From Verrucomicrobia subdivision 3 bacterium UBA693 (lineage in GTDB: Bacteria; Verrucomicrobiota; Verrucomicrobiia; Limisphaerales; UBA8199): a stretch of 64,000 nucleotides of DNA. A program made the position numbers and the translations under genes. The stretch spans positions 8,281 to 72,280 of the forward strand of contig DBMR01000021.1 of assembly GCA_002298785.1 (NCBI GenBank). The letters run 5' to 3'. This document shows, one piece after another, positions 18,801 to 26,586 of this stretch. How positions within the stretch are numbered: position 1 is the first letter of the stretch; each line of letters begins with the position of its first letter. Below the pieces are notes generated by a model. It searched no databases. It was not told the origin of the DNA and saw only the letters and a program-made list of their open reading frames with translations.

Positions 18801-19113
18801 GAGTCCGGTCCGACTGGACTTTGCCGCTATCCCATAAATCGCCTTTGTCCCGCGCCAGTCTTGCCGGCGTCGTGGCGACCAGGACGCGGTAGGCGGTTTG
18901 CTTTTGTCCTCGGCGTCCGGACTCGAGGACCCAACTCAGGCGTGGTTGGGCGACATCCAAACCTACAGGATTGACGCGATACTCACAGCGGAGATGCTCG
19001 ACCCGCAGGTCAACGGTTGGCTTCGCGGCGTGCGCCTGCCAACTCCCAGGAGAAACAGGGCCGGCCAGCAGCAGAATCAGCGGAAGTAAGAAAGGTCGAT
19101 TTAGTGGCAACAT
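15823..19113 (-). CDS. Secreted alpha-L-rhamnosidase, GH78
   Basis: About 1096 residues from ATG 19113, which opens a clear signal peptide (MLPLNRPFLLPLILLLAGPV); an upstream GTG at 19182 would bury it. Order: N-terminal beta-sandwich (LRCEYRVNPVGLDVAQPRLS), an inserted discoidin-like segment (about residues 185-310, VMLDLGQVKHFDGVRLSPAR), a domain with ASAQGLYELRLNGQRVGD, then the (alpha/alpha)6 catalytic barrel. The catalytic acidic motif is NDCPQRDERFGWMGD and the general-base region GATTIWERWDG, as in characterised GH78 enzymes. It should release L-rhamnose from polysaccharides or glycosides outside the cell. It is a paralogue of 45327-48293. The start has no strong Shine-Dalgarno. Confidence 0.93.
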   Translation of the reverse strand: MLPLNRPFLLPLILLLAGPVSPGSWQAHAAKPTVDLRVEHLRCEYRVNPVGLDVAQPRLSWVLESGRRGQKQTAYRVLVATTPARLARDKGDLWDSGKVQSDRTLEVVYAGKLLASRQEVWWKVRVWDLDGHAGAWSEPGTWSMGLLQQSDWLAKWIADPETATNAAAHGPLNGYHSAIASTSNTLKWVMLDLGQVKHFDGVRLSPARPYDWQPDTPGFLFPARFKIEVADQEDFPNARLVLDHTSQDEPNPGTNSPIYRFPPVSSRFVRLSVMQLARRDQTNYAFALAEMQPLDGEKKIGQGARVIALDSIETGSWSKVNLTDGVEVTIPPGDSRTAPGALPATLVRKSFALPNAVRRATVYASAQGLYELRLNGQRVGDLLLAPEWTSYRHRIQYQVYDVTRLIHKGENVAAAMLGEGWYAGRLMAVGRFAYGTHPSFLLQLEIELSDGTHRTMVTDGTWQSSTGGRIRSAGIYDGEVQDARREMPGWDQPGFDAAAWHSAAATPIGPARLVWQCNEPIRIVQELAPRALTEPKPGIYVFDLGQNMVGWCRVRALGTAGKTVTIRHAEMLNDDGTLYTANLRGAPQIDRYTPAKDGEFVFEPHFTYHGFRYVELTGLAQPPKLNTVQGRVFHSTAPAAGSFECSDAPLNQLMRNILWTQRANLMSSPNDCPQRDERFGWMGDIQAFSQTAMFNMDMAAFFTKFARDIRDDQAEDGRFPDFAPHPGNPNQTFSGVPAWGDAGTMVPWSAYQNYADTRLICEQFDAARRWVDYIHKLNPDLIWSKGRNNDYNDWLNGDWIKQADWPKQGGSVPKDLFATAFFAHSTELVARMAKIAGRSDAARQYEELFQRIKAVFNQRFVLPDGQIQGDTQGGYALALNFGLLPENLRAPAAKRLVQNIRRYNNHLSTGIQTTHRAMLELGRAGYDDIAWQILTNRTFPSWLYMLDNGATTIWERWDGYVKGRGFQDAGMNSFNHWAFGAVGEWIWRNVAGLNPDEAQPGWKHFTIAPRPGGGVNWARSEYLSVRGRIATSWEARGSQFTLQVTVPPGTTATVSLPTSNAAQITESGRAVSSLKTVNGRAEFNLDSGSYSFHSPL

Positions 19114-19303
19114 AACAGGGAGCGCCAAGGTGAGTTTTCCGTTCTCAGCATGGAGATTCCGAAGCGACAAAAGCGTATACACGAAGGTCGGGTCGAATTG
19201 AGCCGTGGGCGGAGATGTTCATGCCTGGATTCTGCCTCTGAGTTTTCCGCATGCAAGCGTGTAGAATCGGCTTGAGCGAAGTGCGGTTGGCCGTGCGAAA
19301 CGG

Positions 19304-22300
19304 CTAGCTCCCAAAGAGGTACTGGATGAGTTCGATAATGGCGGAACCGCCGGAGGGCACCAGCAGGGCCCCGAGCAACGGATTTTCCCAGAACCCGGCG
19401 AAGGCCCCGGTGTTGAGTTGCTGGATTTCCTGCAATAACCGTTCGGCCTGGCTAAACATGTTCTGAGTCTTTTGAGGTTCGGTGACGGCCACGATTTCGC
19501 GCAGGCGATCCAGTTTGGTCTTGAGGCTGGACACGGCCAATTCCTGGGCGCGGCGAGCGGCGCGTTGGAGAATGAACACTCCGCCGGAAGCCAGCAAGAG
19601 ATTGAACATGAAGATCACCACCAGCGGCGCCGACCAGGTCCACAAATCCCACCATTGATTGCGGGAGACGAGCATCAGGAAGAAGATGATGAACGGGAAG
19701 TAAATGAGGCGTCCGACGCGTTCGGTCAACTCGGCGATCAAGCGCAAGGTGATCCATTCATCCAGGAGATGGCCCGGGGTGCCTCCGCGTAATGCGGAGA
19801 AGTACTCGCGCGTGGCCTTGGGATACCGGCAGGGTGCCTGGCTCAGGTGTTCGATAAACCAGCGACATAGCCGCGCGGCGTCGAGGGTCCAGAAGGTCAG
19901 AAAGAGGTAGGCGATAACGGAGCACAAGAGCAGCCCGGTATCCCAAGCCATGATCTGTGGGCCCCGCAAAGGGTTGTGGGGGGGCAGCGCCAACATGCTA
20001 AGGCAGAAAGCCAATCCGATGTAAGCCGCGAGGGGCGGGGCGATCCGGCACAGACGATTTTGCCAAAATCCCATTTGTTGGTAGCGTTCCCAGACATGGT
20101 CGGCCTGCACCACCGCTTCGGGAACCGGTGTGGTCGGCAGGCAACAGACCAGTTTTCCCGGTGAATCGGCGAAACTAAGCCGATAGTTCCGGACCACCTC
20201 GAGCGCCATAACCCGCATGCGGGAGTAGGATTCCACCACGAACGCAACCGCCAGCACCAGCGCCCCAAACCGCAGACACTCGGTTGGCCAGGCGCTCACC
20301 CCGGCCGATAAACTGAACGGTTCACCGATAGTTGTGGCATATGTGTCCTTCCAGGCGCTCCATCCCAGAGCGGTGGCGGCCACGGCGAAAGCGACGGCGC
20401 TGCCCCAAAAGGTCAGCGACCGGCCGTGCCGGATTCGGTACTTCTGCCAGCCTGCCGCGCGCGCGGCGTGCGCGGCGTCAGCCCGCGATGTCGCGAGTTT
20501 TTGAGCCTTGTCATCCTCGGGAACCGCGCTGTGGCGCAGCAGCCAATCCAGGACCTCGTCCGCAATCTGCCGATTGTGCCGCAAGGCGGCGAGGGTGTTG
20601 CGGGCGAGAAACGGTCCGGCCTCCGCATCATCCGCCGCCCAGTGGCGGAACCGGTGTTTGCTGGGGGAATTGAGCACGTGCGAGGCTTCCTGCACATGCG
20701 AGGGCACCCAACGATTTCGCTGCAAGCAGGCGTTGAGAAAGTCCAGAAACCGTTGCATTAAATCCTGCTCCTTTAGCATCCGAACGGCGGGGTCCGCTGA
20801 AATGGTGCTGGGAGCGGAGCCGAGTGGGGCGATCCACAATTCAGTGCTGCCCTGTTGGACCGGCCAATTACCCAACTCCTGCCGCAGCCATTTGGTGAGA
20901 GGATCAGCCTGGGCCTCGAGGTGTTGTTGGATGTGGCGAAAGCCTTCCAGGCCTCCGATGTCCTCGTCCCGCAGCCACAGGCTTTCGGCCTCAAATTCGC
21001 GCCGTTGCCGGGTTAGTTGTATCCAGGGACGGAAGATCAGACTGGCCAGCGCTACGGCGAAACCACATCCGAGGAGGATGGGCCCCACCACCTGTTTTCG
21101 AGGCGTCAATGCACCGCGAGTTCCGAGCGGGTTCGGCTGCAACGTGCCAAAATTGGTAACGCTCATATCTACCGGTCCGAATCGTCCGATTTCAAACCGC
21201 CTTGGGGGAACCAGTTCTAATGAGGCCAATCGTTCATCTCCCAAAGCCGCCAGGGTTGCTGCGAATAGAGCCGTCTGGCTACTGTCCCGGAACGGGGAGA
21301 CCTGCTGCTGGAATTTTGGGTGCAATTCCAGCCCATAACTGCTGATGACCACCAGGTTCCGAGACCATTCCCACTCGCTTTGATGCCACAACCGCGCATC
21401 CAGTTCGGTGGTGAAAAACACTGCTCCCGGAAAGCGCGGCCGCAGTGCCTGCAGGATGAGCAACGTGTCATAGACATCGCTGCCGACAATGCCGATGGCC
21501 CCGATACGGCCCTGGCTGTGATGTTGGAGGTCATCGTCCAGAGCGGTCAGGCGATCCCCGAGCCGGACCAGGTAATCCAATTGGGCGCGTCCCTCGGGCT
21601 TGTTGACCCCCGGCGTCCATCGGTGGAGTTCTTCCAGCGAGGCCGGGCGCTCAGCCCGGGACTGGTCGCGACCGCCGCCGGAAGCGCTCTCCGCTTCGGC
21701 AGTCGTGGTCTGACCGTCGAGGCCACGCAGAAAGACAAACGAATGGAGATTCGTTGGCCAGACCGGCTCTCCCTTGCGATATTGGTTGATGTACTCCGCC
21801 GGATTGCTATGTCCATTCTGCACCGCCGATAGGTTCGCGGCATAAGTCAGGGACAACATCCGCCCGTAGAACGTGTCCCATTCGGAGATTAATGCGAGAT
21901 GATTGCCCGGCTTTGACAAGTTGAGTCCGCGCAAGGCCAGTTCATCGAGCACTTCCGCGGCGATCTGGCTGTCGGTGGCACAAAAGCTGGTCACCGATTT
22001 GAACCAGCCATTTGTCAACGCCTCCTGGACGGCTACACGTGGAGGGCGTGCGTTGGTGGACTGCACCAGGACCTCATCCATGGCGCTGGCGGTGGGGATG
22101 AGTAACCGTGCCTGCTGCAGGACGTTCGTGGGCCAGTTCCAACCTGGGAGGAGTTTGGTGACCGGTTTCCGGCCGAACTCTCCCGGCAGCATGGCCCGCA
22201 GGGTGGCCGAGTGTCGGGGGCCAACGATCGCCACTTCCGGGCGGGGGTTGAAATCGTCCAGTGAAACCCTTTGAACCAGCGGTTCGAGCAAGCAAGCCAG

Positions 22301-22957
22301 CCGGGGCAGGGGGGCATCTTCGAATTGATTTTCATCGAGCCATAAGACCAGCACCGGCCGCTCCGGCGGGCCTGTGTCGGAGTTCGGGTGAAATGTCCGG
22401 GGGCGGTACCATTCGTAGATCAACCGGAGGCTGGATTCGGCGGCACGCTCGGCGCTGCCGCACAAGAGGAGGGAAAAGTCGACGGTGTCGAGTTGGGCGG
22501 TCGAGGGCCAGGGCAATTCCACCGCGCCAAGATGCTCGGCATCTTCCGGGGCGTAGCCGCGCTGGCCCAGGGCCGCGACGATGGCGAAGCGGCTGCGGAC
22601 CCGTGCCTCGCGGTCCTCGCTATACGGGCCGCCGCCGATCATGACCGGCAGGATTAACGGCGCGATTTCGCCGCCATGAGCGTCAATTTGGGCTCGCAAC
22701 CCCGAGAGGTTGGTCGGGGTCGGTGCCAGCGCACTCTCGTTGCGCCGCTTCCAGACGGCGAAGGGATCCTCCCATAAACGAGCGTCAACCGTCTGCACCC
22801 CGACCGGCGGGGAAGAAGGCCCGGCGGAACCGATGGGGCGATCGCTGGAGAGTTTGCGGGAGACCAGCAAGGCGCTGCCCGCCAGCGTCAACAGCGCCAG
22901 AATCGCGGCCGGGTTTAAGAAACTCCCGACCCCTGACTTTGCTCGGTCGCCTGCCAT
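19304..22957 (-). CDS. Large membrane protein with a periplasmic-binding-like region, unknown function
   Basis: 1217 residues that I cannot assign to a named family. One TM helix at about 16-34, a long extracytoplasmic region (35-615), a second TM near 622-645, a soluble stretch, then five or six TM helices between about 847 and 1130. The outer region has features of a type I periplasmic-binding fold: IGAIGIVGSDVYDTLLILQA, GAVFFTTELDARLWHQSEWE and a later SSQTALFAATLAAL, plus an earlier VAIVGPRHSATLRAML. This suggests a ligand- or signal-sensing ectodomain joined to a membrane module. There is no operon partner: it lies between a rhamnosidase and a divergent glycosidase. Confidence 0.8.
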   Translation of the reverse strand: MAGDRAKSGVGSFLNPAAILALLTLAGSALLVSRKLSSDRPIGSAGPSSPPVGVQTVDARLWEDPFAVWKRRNESALAPTPTNLSGLRAQIDAHGGEIAPLILPVMIGGGPYSEDREARVRSRFAIVAALGQRGYAPEDAEHLGAVELPWPSTAQLDTVDFSLLLCGSAERAAESSLRLIYEWYRPRTFHPNSDTGPPERPVLVLWLDENQFEDAPLPRLACLLEPLVQRVSLDDFNPRPEVAIVGPRHSATLRAMLPGEFGRKPVTKLLPGWNWPTNVLQQARLLIPTASAMDEVLVQSTNARPPRVAVQEALTNGWFKSVTSFCATDSQIAAEVLDELALRGLNLSKPGNHLALISEWDTFYGRMLSLTYAANLSAVQNGHSNPAEYINQYRKGEPVWPTNLHSFVFLRGLDGQTTTAEAESASGGGRDQSRAERPASLEELHRWTPGVNKPEGRAQLDYLVRLGDRLTALDDDLQHHSQGRIGAIGIVGSDVYDTLLILQALRPRFPGAVFFTTELDARLWHQSEWEWSRNLVVISSYGLELHPKFQQQVSPFRDSSQTALFAATLAALGDERLASLELVPPRRFEIGRFGPVDMSVTNFGTLQPNPLGTRGALTPRKQVVGPILLGCGFAVALASLIFRPWIQLTRQRREFEAESLWLRDEDIGGLEGFRHIQQHLEAQADPLTKWLRQELGNWPVQQGSTELWIAPLGSAPSTISADPAVRMLKEQDLMQRFLDFLNACLQRNRWVPSHVQEASHVLNSPSKHRFRHWAADDAEAGPFLARNTLAALRHNRQIADEVLDWLLRHSAVPEDDKAQKLATSRADAAHAARAAGWQKYRIRHGRSLTFWGSAVAFAVAATALGWSAWKDTYATTIGEPFSLSAGVSAWPTECLRFGALVLAVAFVVESYSRMRVMALEVVRNYRLSFADSPGKLVCCLPTTPVPEAVVQADHVWERYQQMGFWQNRLCRIAPPLAAYIGLAFCLSMLALPPHNPLRGPQIMAWDTGLLLCSVIAYLFLTFWTLDAARLCRWFIEHLSQAPCRYPKATREYFSALRGGTPGHLLDEWITLRLIAELTERVGRLIYFPFIIFFLMLVSRNQWWDLWTWSAPLVVIFMFNLLLASGGVFILQRAARRAQELAVSSLKTKLDRLREIVAVTEPQKTQNMFSQAERLLQEIQQLNTGAFAGFWENPLLGALLVPSGGSAIIELIQYLFGS

Positions 22958-23182
22958 TTTGAGTTCACCCAGCTCCGCTCCAGGTCCCTCCGCGCGAAGC
23001 GCAAAAAGTCCTGCGCCATGAAGCCAACGTTAGGGAACTTTAGGTTAACTTACTCCATGTTGCGCTGGTTGCAAGCGGACGCCCTGCGATTTGCCGATGA
23101 AGAGGCCCGGAGCTGTGAGTTTAGTCTGTTGAGATATCATAATCATCTTGCTTGATGCTGGTGTTGTTATAAAGTGCGCCTC
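22958..23182. promoter_or_regulatory. Divergent intergenic region
   Basis: 225 bp between the start of the leftward 1217-residue protein and the rightward glycosidase. It must hold the promoters of both. AT-rich stretches lie at about 23035-23055 and 23130-23172, but I cannot pick hexamers with confidence. Confidence 0.3.
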
Positions 23183-25462
23183 ATGCACGTTCGCGCCTTT
23201 CGAGTATCCAGCGGTTCCCTCGCCACCGGCCTAGTCTCGCTGTTGTTGTTCTTAACCAGCCACGTCCTCGCGGAGGTCGTAATCAGGGAGAGTCCCGAGT
23301 GGGTGCCGTTGCAGCCAGGTTTGGAGATCGTGGCCGGTTCGGCCCTGGATTTCACCGGAATCGCCGGCACTGGCGTGCCAGCCGGCAAAGAGGGTCGCGT
23401 CATCGCACGACCGGATGGTCAATTTGCATTTGAGGGTTCACCGCGGGTGGCGCGGCGATTCTATGGCGTGAACCTTTGTTTTGGTGCGCAATACCTATCG
23501 CACGAGGATTCCGACCGCATCGCGCTCCGCCTCTCGCGCCTGGGCTACAATGCGCTGCGCCTGCACCATTATGAAACCGAGCTGGTTTCCGGACAGGCAC
23601 GCAGCACCGAACTCAACCCTCAAAAGCTGGACCAGTTGGATTATCTCGTGGCCGCGTTGATCAAACGTGGGATTTATCTCACGACCGACTTATTCGTTTC
23701 GCGGCGGATCGCCTGGCGGGAGTTCGGGGTCGATCGGGAAGGATACGTTCCCATGAACACTTTCAAGGTGTGTGTGCCGGTGCACGAGGGGGCCTTTGAG
23801 AATTGGAAAGCATTTGCGCGCGCCCTGCTCGAGCATCAGAACCCGTATACCGGGAGGCGATATGCGGAGGAGCCGGCGCTGGCTTGGTTGGCCATGATCA
23901 ACGAGGGCAACCTCGGCAATTTCGTCAAAGAAATGCACACTTTGCCGGAGTGGAAATCCGCCTGGAACCTCTGGCTGAAAACCCAATATGCGGGCCAGGA
24001 AGCTCTCGCCGGTGCCTGGGGCGCGGAACTGAAGCCCGAAGAAATCGCGGGGAAGGGAACTGTCGCGTTGCCCGAGTCCATCTATGCGAGCGGCCCCCGG
24101 GTCCGGGACTTCGTGCTCTTCCTCGGGGCCACGGAGAAGCGGACGGTGGAACGGATGAAAGATTTCTTACATCGGGAATTGGGTTGCCGGGCGCTGATCA
24201 GCAACGCCAGTTCGTGGACGCGATTTGCGACGGACCAGGCGGCGCGCACGGTCTATGATTATGTCGACGACCATTTCTATGTGGACCATCCGAAATTCCT
24301 GGAGCAGGAATGGCGCCTGCCGAGCAGTTGCCCAAACACCAGCCCCATCGCGGATGGCGCGCCGGGAGGCCGGTCGCTGGCCTTCACGCGTTTGTTCGAT
24401 AAACCGTTTACGGTCACGGAATACAATTACTCCGGCCCGGGCCGATTTCGCGGAGTGGGAGGGATTCTGACCGGGGCGTTGGGCGCCATGCAAGGTTGGT
24501 CCGGCATTTGGCGTTTTGCCTATGCGCATGGACGCGAGGCGATGATGAGGTCAGGAGCGATGAACTATTTCGACCTGGCGGGCGATCCGCTGAGCCAGGC
24601 GGCTGAGCGCGCCTCCTTGTGCCTGTTTCTCCGGGGCGACCTGCGCACCGCCCCACACAGCGTGGCGGTTTGGATGACCACCAACGAATTGGCACATCCG
24701 CCCGCCAAAGTTCCGATGCTGGCCCCGGACTGGCACTGGCTGGCATGGGTCACGCGCGTGGGCACACAAGTGGCCGGGGCAGAAAAGTCCGGACACACGG
24801 TGCACGTGCCTCTCGGCTGGCAGACCAACACAGCGGTGGCGCGCCGGGCCGGCGACTTTCAGCAACCGGCTTATAGCCTCAATAAAACTCAATTCATCAG
24901 CTTTTTGGGGGCGGGAAAGGTCTTTCCTGCTGAACAGCAACCGGACCCCGCGAAAAAATGGTTCCGCAGCGAAACGGGTGAACTCACGGTCGATGCTCCC
25001 CAGGATATCCTGATATTGGACACGGCGCGCACCGCTGGTGGTTACGCTCCGGCGGGGAAGGAGATCGCCGCGAGCGTCAGCGGGGTGCGAATCGGAATTC
25101 GTGGAGCAGACGCCACAGTTTGGGTCAGCGCGCTTGACAATCGGACGATCGCTTCCAGTCGGCGGTTACTGGTGACGCATCTGACTGATCTCCAAAATAC
25201 GGAAATTCGGTATGCGGAACCGGAACGAAAGACGCTGCTAGGCTGGGGGCGGCTTCCCCACCTGGTGCGCTCCGGGTCGGCCAGTTTGTCGATTCCACTT
25301 AGAGGGGCCTCGAAGTATCAGGTTTGGGCCCTGGACGTGACCGGCAAGCGCTTGGCGGTTGTGCCGTCCCACGTGGAAGGCAAGGCTTTGTGCTTTCAAG
25401 CGGCGGTGGATGGCAATCCAGCGTCTGGCGCGATTATGCTTTACGAAATCGCCACCCGTTGA
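23183..25462 (+). CDS. Secreted glycoside hydrolase, clan GH-A type
   Basis: About 759 residues from ATG 23183, with a signal peptide (hydrophobic LATGLVSLLLFLTSHVLA). A (beta/alpha)8 barrel starts with FYGVNLCFGAQYLS and RLSRLGYNALRLHHYE. The clan GH-A acid/base pair is LAMINEGNLGNF (Asn-Glu, near residue 240) and the nucleophile strand is FTVTEYNYSGPG (Glu near 411). The last ~250 residues are beta-rich accessory domains. It resembles GH5/GH42-type cellulase-fold proteins of Verrucomicrobia, but I cannot name a substrate. A GTG at 23174 is an alternative start. Confidence 0.82.
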   Translation: MHVRAFRVSSGSLATGLVSLLLFLTSHVLAEVVIRESPEWVPLQPGLEIVAGSALDFTGIAGTGVPAGKEGRVIARPDGQFAFEGSPRVARRFYGVNLCFGAQYLSHEDSDRIALRLSRLGYNALRLHHYETELVSGQARSTELNPQKLDQLDYLVAALIKRGIYLTTDLFVSRRIAWREFGVDREGYVPMNTFKVCVPVHEGAFENWKAFARALLEHQNPYTGRRYAEEPALAWLAMINEGNLGNFVKEMHTLPEWKSAWNLWLKTQYAGQEALAGAWGAELKPEEIAGKGTVALPESIYASGPRVRDFVLFLGATEKRTVERMKDFLHRELGCRALISNASSWTRFATDQAARTVYDYVDDHFYVDHPKFLEQEWRLPSSCPNTSPIADGAPGGRSLAFTRLFDKPFTVTEYNYSGPGRFRGVGGILTGALGAMQGWSGIWRFAYAHGREAMMRSGAMNYFDLAGDPLSQAAERASLCLFLRGDLRTAPHSVAVWMTTNELAHPPAKVPMLAPDWHWLAWVTRVGTQVAGAEKSGHTVHVPLGWQTNTAVARRAGDFQQPAYSLNKTQFISFLGAGKVFPAEQQPDPAKKWFRSETGELTVDAPQDILILDTARTAGGYAPAGKEIAASVSGVRIGIRGADATVWVSALDNRTIASSRRLLVTHLTDLQNTEIRYAEPERKTLLGWGRLPHLVRSGSASLSIPLRGASKYQVWALDVTGKRLAVVPSHVEGKALCFQAAVDGNPASGAIMLYEIATR

Positions 25463-25516
25463 TTGGACGGCAGATGAATCCGCCCGTGCGATGACGAAAA
25501 AGTGGCGAAATAGTTG

Positions 25517-25544
25517 TTGCAACCCCCGGCCCATTTGTTATATT
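25517..25544 (+). promoter_or_regulatory. Candidate promoter of the rpsL-rpsG operon
   Basis: TTGCAA (25517-25522), 16-bp spacer, TATATT (25539-25544): four and five consensus matches. It sits about 55 bp before the rpsL ATG, in the only AT-rich part of the gap. Confidence 0.45.
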
Positions 25545-25599
25545 CCGCGCTCCGTTTGACCCGAGAAAGTCAAATCGGGCACAAAATTTTTTACACGAA

Positions 25600-25992
25600 A
25601 TGCCGACAATTAATCAGTTGGTCCGTAAAGGCCGAAACAAGCTGAAGCACAAGTCCAAGTCACCTGCTTTGGAGAACTCGCCCTTCCGCCGTGGCGTGTG
25701 CATTCAGGTCATGACCCGCACGCCGAAGAAGCCCAATTCCGCGATGCGGAAAGTGGCGAAAGTGCGTCTGACCAACGGGTATGAGGTGATTGCTTACATT
25801 CCCGACGAGGGCCACAATCTTCAGGAACACTCAATCGTGCTGGTCCGGGGCGGGCGTGTGAAAGACCTTCCGGGTGTGCGTTATCACATCGTGCGTGGCA
25901 CGCTCGACGCGGCTGGTGTTGAAAAGCGCCGGGTCAGCCGGTCCAAATACGGGGTCAAGCGCCCGAAGGCGGCTGCCAAACCCGCGGCTTAA
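25600..25992 (+). CDS. rpsL: 30S ribosomal protein S12
   Basis: Decoding-centre protein of the small subunit. 130 residues with the invariant MPTINQLVRKGR start, TRTPKKPNSAMRKVAKVRLT and GGRVKDLPGVRYHIVRG. Lys42-equivalent (PKKPNS) and Lys87-equivalent (GRVKDLPG) of the streptomycin-target sites are the wild-type lysines. First gene of the str cluster. Confidence 0.99.
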   Translation: MPTINQLVRKGRNKLKHKSKSPALENSPFRRGVCIQVMTRTPKKPNSAMRKVAKVRLTNGYEVIAYIPDEGHNLQEHSIVLVRGGRVKDLPGVRYHIVRGTLDAAGVEKRRVSRSKYGVKRPKAAAKPAA

Positions 25993-26031
25993 CCGAATTT
26001 CTGTCCATAAACGTTAACAGTCCTCGCTAAC

Positions 26032-26505
26032 ATGTCTCGACGTCGTCAAGCCGTAAAACGGCCGGTAACTAAGGATACCAAGTTTAACAGCACTCTGGTT
26101 TCACGCCTGGTGAACACCGTGATGCACGGTGGGAAGAAAACCACCGCCCAGAAAATTGTCTACGGGGCGTTCGATGAGATCGCCACGAAGAACCCGGCCA
26201 GCAATCCCCTGGACATCCTCCAGCGCGCGGTGGATAACGCCAAGCCCCGGCTGGAAGTGAAGGCCCGCCGCGTTGGCGGTGCCACCTACCAGGTGCCCCT
26301 CGAGGTGCCGGTGGATCGCCAGTTCGCCCTGGCGCTGCGTTGGTTGGTCGATTTTGCCGACGCCCGCAAAGGAGTGCCGATGAAGGTCGCCCTGGCTTCC
26401 GAGATCCTTGATGCGTATCAGGGTCAAGGCAATGCCATCCGCAAGCGTGACGATGTTCACAAGATGGCTCAGGCCAACAAAGCATTCGCCCACTTCCGCT
26501 GGTAG
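26032..26505 (+). CDS. rpsG: 30S ribosomal protein S7
   Basis: 157 residues starting MSRRRQAVKRPVTKD; primary 16S 3'-domain binder that nucleates head assembly. Family motifs are VNTVMHGGKKTTAQKIVYGA and the C-terminal KRDDVHKMAQANKAFAHFRW. It lies 39 bp after rpsL, and a terminator-like hairpin follows at 26523. Confidence 0.99.
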   Translation: MSRRRQAVKRPVTKDTKFNSTLVSRLVNTVMHGGKKTTAQKIVYGAFDEIATKNPASNPLDILQRAVDNAKPRLEVKARRVGGATYQVPLEVPVDRQFALALRWLVDFADARKGVPMKVALASEILDAYQGQGNAIRKRDDVHKMAQANKAFAHFRW

Positions 26506-26522
26506 TCAATTTCAGTCAGACG

Positions 26523-26554
26523 GGCCCCGAACTTGTATTCTTCGGGGCCTTTTT
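26523..26554 (+). terminator. Intrinsic terminator/attenuator between rpsG and fusA
   Basis: GGCCCCGAA (26523-26531) and TTCGGGGCC (26541-26549) form a perfect 9-bp stem with a 9-nt loop, followed directly by TTTTTATT. It lies 17 bp after the rpsG stop and 33 bp before the fusA ATG, so it can set the ratio of ribosomal protein to EF-G transcripts. Confidence 0.75.
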
Positions 26555-26586
26555 ATTGTTACTGCAACCTTCAGCCAATTTTTATC

